From positions 1 to 48,782 of the forward strand of contig MWZA01000150.1 of assembly GCA_002050455.1 (NCBI GenBank): 48,782 bases of DNA, in the 5' to 3' direction. Below the pieces are notes generated by a model. It was given only the letters and a program-made list of their open reading frames with translations. It ran no database searches and had not been told where the DNA came from. This stretch comes from Acidobacteria bacterium 5-1. GTDB taxonomy: Bacteria; Acidobacteriota; Blastocatellia; Pyrinomonadales; Pyrinomonadaceae. Both the position numbers and the translations under genes were made by a program. Within the stretch, counting starts at the first letter, position 1; each line of letters begins with the position of its first letter. This document shows positions 19,209 through 27,150 of this stretch, piece by piece.

Positions 19209-19979
19209 TTAAGTTATTTCCAATCGCAAACCGTCCTTGGCTTCGATAACTTCGCAAAGCGGCGAAAACTTTGCAACTTCCTTTTGAAAATCAACTTTGT
19301 CCCATTCGGGATAAAAATGCGTCAGCATTGCCCTTTTTGGTTTGGCATAGCTCGTCAAATCCATCGCTTCGGCAAGTTCGAGATGTTTTTCAACCGGCTT
19401 ATCTTTAAAAAAGGAACATTCCATCACGAGCAAATCAACGCCACGCGCCAAAGTTCCTAAATCCTTTGTAAAACCCGTGTCCGCCGTATAAACAAGCGTT
19501 TTATTGTTTTTATTTCTGATGTGAATCGCCAAACTTTCATCCGTGTGCGGAGTCTTCACCGCTACGGCTTCGGCTTCGGGCAAAATCTCAAATTTCTCGA
19601 GCGGTTCGACTTCGATTACTTCTATCGGAAAAGGCTGCTCAAAAAGTCCGTAATCATTTGCCTCATCAAAAGATTCAATCAACTTTTCCAAACCTTTCGC
19701 GCCAAAAATCTTTAGAGGTTTCTTTCTCTCTTGCGTTTCGGGCGCATACTTTGCGCCGAACAAAAACGGCGCGAGTCCGCCAACGTGGTCAAGATGAAAA
19801 TGCGAAATCCAAATTGCATCCAGATTTGCCCAATCAAGATTTTCCTGCGCCATTCGGTGAATCGCCGAAGCCGAACAATCAAATAGCAGCGAGCCGTTTT
19901 CCGTTTCCAGCCAATAACCCGACGAACTTCTCTGCGGATGCGGAACGGAAGTTCCCGAACCTAATACGATAAATTTCAT
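19209..19979 (-). CDS. RNase Z-like metallo-beta-lactamase-fold hydrolase
   Basis: A 256-residue cytoplasmic MBL-fold protein. It starts KFIVLGSGTSVPHPQRSSSG, as RNase Z and its relatives do, with metal ligands His60, His62, Asp64 and His65 in SHFHLDHVGG, a His in KTPHTDES, Asp in VYTADTGF and His in LTHFYPEWD. It lacks the long exosite arm of true tRNase Z, so the substrate could be tRNA precursor or a small phosphodiester. It is divergent from the bshB1-like gene, with a 94-bp shared upstream region. Confidence 0.88.
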   Translation of the reverse strand: MKFIVLGSGTSVPHPQRSSSGYWLETENGSLLFDCSASAIHRMAQENLDWANLDAIWISHFHLDHVGGLAPFLFGAKYAPETQERKKPLKIFGAKGLEKLIESFDEANDYGLFEQPFPIEVIEVEPLEKFEILPEAEAVAVKTPHTDESLAIHIRNKNNKTLVYTADTGFTKDLGTLARGVDLLVMECSFFKDKPVEKHLELAEAMDLTSYAKPKRAMLTHFYPEWDKVDFQKEVAKFSPLCEVIEAKDGLRLEIT

Positions 19980-20073
19980 AATTTAATAATAACAAAAACG
20001 GATTGTTTTTATTCTCATTTTGTGCAGCTTGTGCAATTCGTGGCTAAAATTCTTTTATGATAAATTTATCTGT

Positions 20074-20808
20074 ATGATTGAATTAGATATATTAGCAATT
20101 TTCGCGCACCCCGACGATATGGAATTAACCGTCGGCGGAACGCTTTTAAAGATGAAATCTTTGGGTTACAAAACCGGCGCGTTGGACATAACACGCGGCG
20201 AAATGGGAACACGCGGAACTATGACAGGTCGCGCCGAAGAAGCGAAAGAAGCGGCGGAAATTTTAAAATTAGATGTCCGCGAAAATTTGGAATTGCCCGA
20301 TGGTCACGTTTGGGTAACGGAAGAAACGCGCACAGAATTAGTGCGCGTTTTAAGAAAATTAAAACCAAAAGTTATTTTAACGCAGCAGTTTGACGACCCG
20401 CATCCCGACCACAATCACGTTGCACAACTCGTCAGGGAATCGGCGCGGCTGGCTTCGATGCAGAAATACGACGGCGAATTCGGGCAGCAAAGAATCAATG
20501 TTCCGATGGTCGCGCACAATACTTTTTCGCGTCTTACGCCGCCGTCGTTTATCGTTGACGTTTCCGATTTTCTCGAAGAAAAAATGGGAGCGATTCGCGC
20601 TCACCGCTCGCAGTTTCACAATCCGAATTCAAGCGAACTGGAAACGCGCCTTTCCTCAAAAGGCTTTTTGGACGAACTCGAAAACCGTTCGCGCTATTAC
20701 GGCGGATTAATTGGCGTTGTAGCAGGCGAGCCGTTTTTTGTGCGCGAGGCTTTAAATATCGCCGACCCGGTGCAATTATTGACTCATCCGATGAATTTAT
20801 ATTCTTAG
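20074..20808 (+). CDS. bshB1: PIG-L family deacetylase, BshB1-like
   Basis: A 244-residue LmbE/PIG-L zinc deacetylase. It shows the AHPDDMELTVGG motif (His12, Asp14, Asp15), DITRGEMGTRGT (about 39-50), PDGHVWVTEETRTELV, and QQFDDPHPDHNHVAQLV with the other zinc histidine. This set matches BshB1, which removes the acetyl group from N-acetylglucosaminyl-malate in bacillithiol synthesis. Mycothiol-type or other PIG-L deacetylases are alternatives. The ATG at 20074 is chosen because the preceding codons of the frame hold only a repeat word (attcgtggctaa). bshA and bshC are not in the window. Confidence 0.85.
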   Translation: MIELDILAIFAHPDDMELTVGGTLLKMKSLGYKTGALDITRGEMGTRGTMTGRAEEAKEAAEILKLDVRENLELPDGHVWVTEETRTELVRVLRKLKPKVILTQQFDDPHPDHNHVAQLVRESARLASMQKYDGEFGQQRINVPMVAHNTFSRLTPPSFIVDVSDFLEEKMGAIRAHRSQFHNPNSSELETRLSSKGFLDELENRSRYYGGLIGVVAGEPFFVREALNIADPVQLLTHPMNLYS

Positions 20809-20832
20809 GGACGAGGGTCGAGGGTTTGGAAG
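20808..20832. repeat. Left heptad-word arm flanking the four-helix-bundle gene
   Basis: Words gggacga, gggtcga and gggtttg follow one another after the bshB1-like stop. Bases 20808-20817 are the reverse complement of 21261-21270, in the array on the other side of the next gene. Confidence 0.75.
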
Positions 20833-20858
20833 CGGAATTTTTTAATAAATTGAGTAAT

Positions 20859-21242
20859 ATGAACGAAGACAAAGCAAAAGTGGAAGGTTATCGAGATTTG
20901 ATTGTTTGGCAGAAAAGCATTACTTTGGTAAAGCAAATTTATCAACTTACACAAAACTTTCTTACGGACGAAAAATTCGGTTTAATTTCTCAGATGCGCC
21001 GCGCCGCCGTTTCAATTCCATCAAACATCGCTGAAGGTCAAGCACGTCGGACAACCGGCGATTATGTTCGATTCGTTTCTGTTGCCGAAGGCTCTTTGGC
21101 TGAATTAGACACCCAATTGATTGTTGCAATCGAACTGTCATTTTGCACAAAAATTCAAATCAAAGAAATTTTTTCGTTAATGGTTGAAATCAGAAAGATG
21201 CTCAATGCTCTACCTCGAAGTTTAATGTCCAAAATAAATTAA
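20859..21242 (+). CDS. Four-helix bundle protein (23S rRNA-intervening-sequence/S23 family)
   Basis: A 127-residue all-helical protein: GYRDLIVWQKSITLVKQIYQ, EKFGLISQMRRAAVSIPSNI, AEGQARRTTGDYVRF and SVAEGSLAELDTQLIVAIEL. These are the conserved stretches of the S23/TIGR02436 family, first found in 23S rRNA intervening sequences and related to the Avd protein of diversity-generating retroelements. No rRNA or reverse transcriptase is present here. Function is unknown; they form multimeric basic bundles. The ATG at 20859 is preferred over TTG 20826. The gene is flanked on both sides by complementary heptad-word arrays, as if it had moved with them. Confidence 0.88.
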   Translation: MNEDKAKVEGYRDLIVWQKSITLVKQIYQLTQNFLTDEKFGLISQMRRAAVSIPSNIAEGQARRTTGDYVRFVSVAEGSLAELDTQLIVAIELSFCTKIQIKEIFSLMVEIRKMLNALPRSLMSKIN

Positions 21243-21250
21243 ACCTTTCT

Positions 21251-21297
21251 TCCTTGTCTTCCCTCGTCCCTTGACCCTCATCACTTGTCCCTTCCTC
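21251..21297. repeat. Right heptad-word array flanking the four-helix-bundle gene
   Basis: Consecutive 7-mers ccctcgt, cccttga, ccctcat, cacttgt and cccttcc show a clear period of 7. Bases 21261-21270 pair with 20808-20817. The array ends at the stop codon of the amidohydrolase gene. Confidence 0.85.
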
Positions 21298-22984
21298 ATC
21301 TTTTCTCATAAATAATCTTGCCGTTAAAAATTGTATAAACCGGCTCGGTGGTTAAAATTTCCTTTGGCTCAATCGTCAGCAAATCTTTTGAGTGAATAAC
21401 TAAATCCGCCAGCATTCCAACCTTTATTTCGCCTTTGACATTTTCCGCAAATTCCGCGTAAGCCGATTCAAAAGTATGACAACGAATCGCTTCCGCCATC
21501 GTCAAACGCTCCTGCGGCTGCCAACCGCCGACAGGTTCACCTCCAACATCTTGGCGCGAAACGGCGGCGTAAAGCGTGTTGTAAGGATTGATTGATTCGA
21601 CCGGAAAATCCGTCCCGAACGGAACGTGAACATTATAAGATTTCATTAAATGCCACGCATACGCGCCCAAAACCCGATATTCGCCGAGCCGCTCGCCCGC
21701 CCAACGCTTATCGGAAATCGCGTGCGAAGGCTGCATCGAAGCGATAACGCCGAGTTCTTCAAAACGCTTGAAATCAGACGGAGAAATAACTTGCGCGTGT
21801 TCGATTCGATGACGTTCTATACGTATTCCAATTCCGTCGCCTTTCAAATTGTCTGCTAATGCAAAACCATTCAAAGCCATTCGATTCGCTCTGTCGCCAA
21901 TCGCGTGAAGCGCAATCTGAAATCCTGCTTTACTGCGTTCGACAATCATTTGGTTTAATTCTTCCTGCGAACGGCGCGGAATTCCCGAATTTCCCGCGTC
22001 GTCGGAAAAAGGCGCGAGCATCGCGGCGGTGCGCGAGCCGAGCGTTCCGTCAACATAACCTTTGAGCGCGGTTAATTTCAAACGGTTTTTGTCGTCTTTG
22101 AAAGAATCAAACTCGGCGCGCTGTGCTTTCAATTTCTCGACCGAATCTTCAAAATCCTGCCATTCCGAAACGCGCACGGTTAATTTGTCAGTCCGCAAAA
22201 AATCGCGGTAAAGTTTCGTCGTTTCGTAACCGGAATTGTCCTGCACCGAAGTAATGCCGTATCGCCGCGCCATATCGAGCGCGAGTTCCAAACCTTTCCG
22301 CATCTGCGCCGCGTCCGGCTGGGCAATCAAACCGGCAACCAAACCTTGCGCCGTTTCCTTCAAAATCCCCGTCGCCTCGCCGCTCACGTCGCGTTCAATC
22401 TCGCCGCCTTCGGGATTTTTCGTGTTCCGGTCAATCTTCGCCAACTTCAAAGCCGCCGAATTTACCCAAGCAACGTGACCGTCAACGCGCACCAGATAAA
22501 CCGGATTGTTCGGCGCGATTTGGTCTAAATCTTTTTTCGACGGAAAATTTTGTTTCCAAATCGTGTGATCCCAGCCGCGCCCGTTTATCCATTCGCCTGC
22601 TTTAGTCGTTTTAACTTTTTCGGCAACTTTCCCTTGCGCTTCGGCAAGCGATTTCGTATCGGTCAAAACCACCGACAAAAGCGACAACGCGCCGCGCAGA
22701 AAATGCACGTGCGCGTCATTAAATCCGGGTGTTACAAGTTTTCCTTTCAGGTCAATTTCCTCCGTCGCCTGATATTTGGCTCGTAAATCGTTTGTCTTTC
22801 CAACAGCGACAATTTTTTCGCCGTCAACCGCAACCGCTTCGGCAGTAAAATAGTTTTCGTCAGCCGTAAAAACTTTGCCGTTATGCAAAAGAAGACTGAT
22901 TTTCTGTTTTGCTTGCGCTGCAGCGGAAGTCGGCAAGCAAATCAAATTTAAGATAAGCGTTATGATTAAAAAATTTTTCAACAT
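21296..22984 (-). CDS. Exported YtcJ-like amidohydrolase
   Basis: A 562-residue metal-dependent amidohydrolase of the YtcJ/AtzF-like branch. Residues 1-24 are a signal peptide (IITLILNLICLPTSAAAQ). The beta-sandwich N-terminus (LLLHNGKVFTADENYFTAEA, LKGKLVTPGFNDAHVHFLRG with His92 and His94) leads into the TIM barrel with ALKGYVDGTLGSRTAAML (metal-bridging Lys/Glu region), LHAIGDRANRMAL, RIEHAQVISPSD and FGTDFPVESINPYNTLYAAV. It closes with LADLVIHSKDLLTIEP. The substrate is unknown. The ATG at 22984 has AGGA 9 nt upstream. Confidence 0.9.
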   Translation of the reverse strand: MLKNFLIITLILNLICLPTSAAAQAKQKISLLLHNGKVFTADENYFTAEAVAVDGEKIVAVGKTNDLRAKYQATEEIDLKGKLVTPGFNDAHVHFLRGALSLLSVVLTDTKSLAEAQGKVAEKVKTTKAGEWINGRGWDHTIWKQNFPSKKDLDQIAPNNPVYLVRVDGHVAWVNSAALKLAKIDRNTKNPEGGEIERDVSGEATGILKETAQGLVAGLIAQPDAAQMRKGLELALDMARRYGITSVQDNSGYETTKLYRDFLRTDKLTVRVSEWQDFEDSVEKLKAQRAEFDSFKDDKNRLKLTALKGYVDGTLGSRTAAMLAPFSDDAGNSGIPRRSQEELNQMIVERSKAGFQIALHAIGDRANRMALNGFALADNLKGDGIGIRIERHRIEHAQVISPSDFKRFEELGVIASMQPSHAISDKRWAGERLGEYRVLGAYAWHLMKSYNVHVPFGTDFPVESINPYNTLYAAVSRQDVGGEPVGGWQPQERLTMAEAIRCHTFESAYAEFAENVKGEIKVGMLADLVIHSKDLLTIEPKEILTTEPVYTIFNGKIIYEKR

Positions 22985-23061
22985 TGATAATTTCCTGTGT
23001 GGTTTTGGATTTCGTTTGATTATAAACCGAATTGCCAACTTTTTGTAAATAACTTGGTTCG

Positions 23062-23300
23062 GTAGTGAACTTAAAAGTAATGTTGTTTGAAATCCTGTTA
23101 TAAATTGCCACTAGGACGGCTGATTTAAGGACAAAGGCTTTAGCGAATTCAATCAAAAAGCAGATTCCGAATAGCTTTAGCTAAAGCAAAGCGGAAATTT
23201 TAAAATTCACTATTCGGCTAAAGCCGCTTTTTTGTTGACAATCTTGTCCACTAGCTGAAGCTAGTGGCAACTGATAAAGCATTACTTTTAGTTCGCTACT
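23062..23300. mobile_element. MITE-like palindromic element, no coding capacity
   Basis: Terminal imperfect inverted repeats of about 21 bp (23062-23082 with 23280-23300) enclose further nested ones: a perfect 10-bp pair (23106-23115 ttgccactag with 23261-23270), an 8-bp pair (23167-23174 with 23210-23217), a 14-bp palindrome gctttagctaaagc (23174-23187), the small hairpin cggctaaagccg, and the palindrome at 23248-23267 with a 2-nt loop. It lies upstream of both divergent genes. The whole can fold into one long structured hairpin. No transposase is nearby. Confidence 0.65.
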
Positions 23301-23364
23301 CTTGGTTTTAATCGCCCGAATCGTTAAAATCCTTTTGCCAAATAAAATTATAAAAGGTCAACCA

Positions 23365-25608
23365 ATGAAAAAAATTCTAACAATCTGCTTTGCCGTTCTC
23401 GTTTGTTTTACGTTTCAGCTTTTCGCGCAAATTCCGACAAATGTTTTGGTGCAAATCTCCAAAGCCGAAGACGAGCTTCGTCTTGATAAAACTTTGGAAG
23501 ATTTGATGAAAAGCAAGGACGCGAAAATTCGCAAACGCGCCGCGCTCGCGTCGGGAAGAATCGGCAAGGAAGCCGCGATTCCGATGCTGGCGAAACTTCT
23601 CGAAAGCGATTCGGATGCTGCGGTTCGCGCAATGTCGGCGTTTGCGCTCGGTGAAATCGAATCAATCAAAGCGGCGGATACGATTTTGAAGGTTTTGCAA
23701 GACACGAAAAATGCTGACCAAGTTCGCGCCCGTGCCGTCGAAGCGGCGGGAAAAATCGCGGCGGCAAATGCCGAAGACGCGAAAGCGAAAAACCTGGGCG
23801 AAGCGATTTTGGACGCTTTGCAGTTTGAAGAAGAACGCGGCGCAAGGCAAAACCGCGATGTTATTTTGCTCGGAATTACAGCGATTCTACGCGCAAAACC
23901 GGAAGGCGGCGATTTTGTTGCGGCGAAATTTCTGACAAATACCGACGCGCGAATCCGAGCAGACGCGGCAAACACTCTTTCGCGCCTTCGTTCAAAAATC
24001 GCCAACGAAAAACTCCGCGCAATGCTTTTGTCGGACAACGACCCAATCGCCAGAGCAAACGCGGCGCGTGCTCTCGGTGCGGCGGAAGACAAAGACGCTT
24101 TCAATCTTCTGGTCGAATCCGCCGTTTCCGACGAAGATTCGCGCGTCCGCGTTTCAGCGATTCGCAGTTTGGGAAGTTTGAAAGATGCGAAAGCCGCCAA
24201 TAGATTATTGACCCGTGGCGAAAATCTTTTGACCGATTACAAAAAATCAAAATTCGCTAATCCGATTGAGAAAAATGAATTGCTTGAAATTGTAACGGTT
24301 TTAGGTAGAATTTTGCGGAATACTGAAAATGAAAGAGCGATTAGTTTTTTGAAAGATTTTCGTAGATTGAATGGTTATAAATCTTCAGAAATTGAAATTT
24401 CTTATGCACAAATTACACCCGCTTTATACTCACAGTTAGAATCCGAAACAGCCACTTCTTTCGGTTATGTCGTTGACTTAAAGAAAAAGAAATCAATGGC
24501 AATGGCAGATTGGCGTGTTGTTAGCAGTGTGGCACAAGGTTTAGGTGAGGTTGCTGGATTGGAAATTAAAGAGCCAAACAAGGAATTACGGGAAATTGCT
24601 CAGACCATTCTTAAAGGTGAAATTGAAAAAACTGTTGACCCAACTATTGATTTAAATTCGCTTATACCAGCCATACCTGATGTTCTGCGAGCGTATGCAA
24701 AGTTTAAAGCAAATGATTTACCCGAAACTTTGTATGAAAATCTAAGGAACAAAGATATTTTTATTCGCGCCGCAGCCGCCGAACTTTTGGGCGAACAACC
24801 TGCAAATAAAGAAAATATCGAAGCATTGAAAACTGCTTTTGCTAAATCTCTCGAAACCGACAAACAATACAACGACGCGCAGCTTGCGATTCTTTCGGCT
24901 CTCGTGAAGTTAGATAAAAAAGAAGCGATTGATTCGTTAAAGCTCGCGCTCGACGCGTCGAATTTTCTTGTGCGCCGACACGCCGCGCAGTTGATAAAGC
25001 AAAATGATTTGCAGACGAGTTTTCCGAATGCCGATGAAAAAGTCGGAACGGTCAAGCCTTACAATCCGAAGACAGGCACAAAGCTCGGACAAGTTCTGAA
25101 CACTAACGCCGATTACCTTCGCGCCGTTTCGCGCAAAAATGCGAAAGCGATTTTAACGACCGAAAAGGGAACTTTTACAATCGAATTCTTTCCCGAAGAC
25201 GCGCCTCTGACGGTTGATAATTTTATAAAGCTCGCCCGCAAAAATTATTTTAACGGCTTGGCGATTCACCGCGTCGTGCCGAATTTCGTGATGCAGGACG
25301 GCGACCCGCGCGGCGACGGCAACGGCGGTCCGGGCTGGGAAATCCGCGATGAAATCAACGAAATTCCGTATGAGCGCGGAACGGTCGGAATGGCTTTGTC
25401 GGGCAAAGACACGGGCGGCTCGCAGTGGTTTGTCACGCATTCGCCGCAGCCGCATCTGGACGGCGGCTACACGGTTTTCGGTCGAGTGAACGAAACCGAT
25501 ATGAAAATCGTAGATAATCTCGTGCGCGGCGATAAAATTTTAAGCGTAAAGATTATTGAGGGAAATAAACTTCAGAGAACGCAGAGAATGCAAAGGAAAA
25601 GAAATTAA
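23365..25608 (+). CDS. Exported HEAT-repeat protein with C-terminal cyclophilin (PPIase) domain
   Basis: A 747-residue protein. Signal peptide 1-22 (ILTICFAVLVCFTFQLFAQ). Residues about 30-330 and 470-570 are HEAT/PBS-lyase-like helical repeats (KIRKRAALASGRIGKEAAIP, AAVRAMSAFALGEIESIKAA, ANAARALGAAEDKDAFNLL, VRVSAIRSLGSLKDAKAA). Residues about 595-740 are a cyclophilin-type peptidyl-prolyl isomerase: GTFTIEFFPEDAPLTVDNF, GLAIHRVVPNFVMQDGDPRG, GTVGMALSGKDTGGSQWFVT and HLDGGYTVFGRV. It probably acts in the periplasm as a scaffolded folding factor. ATG 23365 has AAGG upstream. The last residues (LQRTQRMQRKRN) come from the repeat word gcagagaa. Confidence 0.9.
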   Translation: MKKILTICFAVLVCFTFQLFAQIPTNVLVQISKAEDELRLDKTLEDLMKSKDAKIRKRAALASGRIGKEAAIPMLAKLLESDSDAAVRAMSAFALGEIESIKAADTILKVLQDTKNADQVRARAVEAAGKIAAANAEDAKAKNLGEAILDALQFEEERGARQNRDVILLGITAILRAKPEGGDFVAAKFLTNTDARIRADAANTLSRLRSKIANEKLRAMLLSDNDPIARANAARALGAAEDKDAFNLLVESAVSDEDSRVRVSAIRSLGSLKDAKAANRLLTRGENLLTDYKKSKFANPIEKNELLEIVTVLGRILRNTENERAISFLKDFRRLNGYKSSEIEISYAQITPALYSQLESETATSFGYVVDLKKKKSMAMADWRVVSSVAQGLGEVAGLEIKEPNKELREIAQTILKGEIEKTVDPTIDLNSLIPAIPDVLRAYAKFKANDLPETLYENLRNKDIFIRAAAAELLGEQPANKENIEALKTAFAKSLETDKQYNDAQLAILSALVKLDKKEAIDSLKLALDASNFLVRRHAAQLIKQNDLQTSFPNADEKVGTVKPYNPKTGTKLGQVLNTNADYLRAVSRKNAKAILTTEKGTFTIEFFPEDAPLTVDNFIKLARKNYFNGLAIHRVVPNFVMQDGDPRGDGNGGPGWEIRDEINEIPYERGTVGMALSGKDTGGSQWFVTHSPQPHLDGGYTVFGRVNETDMKIVDNLVRGDKILSVKIIEGNKLQRTQRMQRKRN

Positions 25609-25615
25609 TTTTGAA

Positions 25616-25996
25616 ATGAAAATTACAAATCTTGCAAACCTATCCGAAGCAAATTTTGCCGAATTTAAAAATGAGGTCGCAAACCATAAAACTTTGGGAC
25701 AAGTTTTGACTTGGGCAAGCGCAAAACCGAAAGACGAATTTCTATCTCAAATTGTTTCCGAAGTTATTACGCAAGACGAATTTACGCACGATGTTGTAAT
25801 TCCGTATAAAAATTTGTTTTTGGTTTATGACACAACCTGACTCGGCGCAGTAATGGCAGTTGCCGTTTGGAAATATCAACCGAATGCCGATGAACTTTTA
25901 CAATTTCGATTGCAAAATGGTTGGGAGCCGACTCCTTCAAGTTTGAAAGACGGTGACAAAATTTTGGGACATGCGGCTTGCTCAATTAATTCGTAA
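25616..25996 (+). CDS. 126-codon unknown protein with one in-frame TGA (candidate selenoprotein)
   Basis: ATG at 25616. The frame is open to a TGA at 25838-25840 (codon 75, context VYDTT-TGA-LGAVMAVAVW) and then continues in the same frame for 51 codons of natural sequence (KYQPNADELLQFRLQNGWEP, then GDKILGHAACSINS) to TAA at 25994-25996. The composition and codon use are the same on both sides. Read as selenocysteine, it would be residue 75; the only Cys is residue 122. A SECIS-like hairpin follows the TGA and selA lies in this window. The other reading is a TGG-to-TGA change (Trp75). No family is recognised. It follows the HEAT/cyclophilin gene by 7 bp. Confidence 0.6.
25838..25867 (+). promoter_or_regulatory. 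Candidate bacterial SECIS-like hairpin after the in-frame TGA
   Basis: TGA at 25838-25840, an 11-nt spacer, then a stem 25852-25857 (AAUGGC) with 25862-25867 (GCCGUU), six pairs including one G-U, and the loop AGUU. The loop GU lies 18 nt after the UGA. Known bSECIS elements place a loop with an early G (GU in Escherichia coli fdhF) at about this distance. The bulged U seen in E. coli is absent. Confidence 0.4.
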
Positions 25997-26025
25997 AATT
26001 TCGTGTTATTTCGTAGCTAAAAATT

Positions 26026-26562
26026 ATGAAAAAAATTGAAGAATTACAACCGATTGAAAATCGTGCGCGTTTCGGAACAGCGAGAGAAGAACGCAAACAA
26101 ATCGAACTCGAAGAAAGCCTAGAAAATCTATCGCGTTATCTTGATAATTGGATAAAAATTCCGGTTGTCGGCTGGCGATTCGGTCTTGACGCGCTGATTG
26201 GTCTTGTTCCGAATGTCGGCGATATGCTGACTTCGTTTGCGTCATTTTATATTTTGCTGGCTGGCGTGCGTTACGGCGTTCCGAAAATTACGCTTTTGCG
26301 GATGGCTTTTAATATCGGTTTGGATTATATCGTTGGAGTTATTCCATTTATCGGCGACACGTTTGATTTGTTCTGGAAATCGAATAAGCGGAATATGGAT
26401 TTGATTCGTGAACGGGCGACGGGAAAAGATAAAGGCACGACCGGCGATTATCTTTTTGTCGGGTTGATAATTTTAGCTTTGATTGTGATTTTGGTCGGTT
26501 CGATTCTGGTGAGCGTGTATATACTTTGGGAACTTATTTCAAAGATATTTGGAGTTCAATAA
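26026..26562 (+). CDS. DUF4112 membrane protein
   Basis: A 178-residue protein of the DUF4112 family: RYLDNWIKIPVVGWRFGLDA, LIGLVPNVGDMLTSFASFYI, VGVIPFIGDTFDLFWKSNKR and NMDLIRERATG. The duplicated P-x-x-G-D motif (VPNVGD, IPFIGD) is the family mark. Membrane segments are likely at about 60-85 and 140-170. Function unknown. The upstream gap carries the word atttcgtgttatttcgtagcta-like repeats seen elsewhere here. Confidence 0.88.
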   Translation: MKKIEELQPIENRARFGTAREERKQIELEESLENLSRYLDNWIKIPVVGWRFGLDALIGLVPNVGDMLTSFASFYILLAGVRYGVPKITLLRMAFNIGLDYIVGVIPFIGDTFDLFWKSNKRNMDLIRERATGKDKGTTGDYLFVGLIILALIVILVGSILVSVYILWELISKIFGVQ

Positions 26563-26567
26563 ATTTC

Positions 26568-26624
26568 TAGCCGCGAATAACACAAATTATTTTTTATTCG
26601 TGCAATTTGTATTATTCACGACTA
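26568..26624. repeat. Imperfect inverted repeat between convergent genes
   Basis: Bases 26568-26588 and 26604-26624 pair in 18 of 21 positions around a T-rich loop. The arms contain the word tagccgcgaatta shared with the hairpin at 35697-35770. It may serve as a bidirectional terminator for the DUF4112 and thioredoxin-like genes. Confidence 0.8.
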
Positions 26625-26628
26625 AGTT

Positions 26629-27107
26629 TTAAGTATTTGCTGTCATTGCTTTTGGAGCAAACATTTTCTCAAGTGCTGCTGTAATGACTCCGATTCCGAA
26701 TTCGCCCGCCGCACGAGATTTTAGTTTTCCTTCCGCGTCGAACAAATAATAAACCGGCACCCAGCCTTGTTCATTTAAGAATGCGTTTCTTAATTGGTAT
26801 TTGTTATCAACCGCGCAAATGTCGTCAATACAATACTCTTCGATATTTGAGATGACCTTTTCCAAATCCGTATCGGCTTCGTAGCGCGGCAGATGAACCG
26901 CCACCGTTCGCAAGCCTTTATCCTTATATTTATTTTTTAGCTCATTCAGCTGCGGCATTTTATCTTTGCAGATTCCGCAACTCACCACCCAAAAATGAAC
27001 GAGCGTCGGCTGATTTTTACATAATCGTCGGCTGTTTCCTGCAATTCGTTCAGCCATTCGATCGCGCCTTCAAATTTCGGCATCATATCTCCAATTTTCA
27101 ATGGCAT
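26629..27107 (-). pseudogene. Thioredoxin/TlpA-like protein with a one-base frameshift
   Basis: From ATG 27107 (AGGTG upstream) the frame gives MPLKIGDMMPKFEGAIEWLN then ELQETADDYVK, and the family sequence goes on in another frame: NQPTLVHFWVVSCGICKDKM then PQLNELKNKYKDKGLRTVAV. The switch is at a run of five A on the coding strand (27014-27018); six would restore a 158-residue protein. The redox motif is CGIC. The C-terminal half DICAVDNKYQLRNAFLNEQG then VPVYYLFDAEGKLKSRAAGE is typical of redoxins. It belongs to the oxidative-stress block. A homopolymer sequence error is at least as likely as a real lesion. Confidence 0.82.
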
Positions 27108-27150
27108 AAAATTTTCACCTCTTGTATAAATTAAATTTTCTAATTGAATA

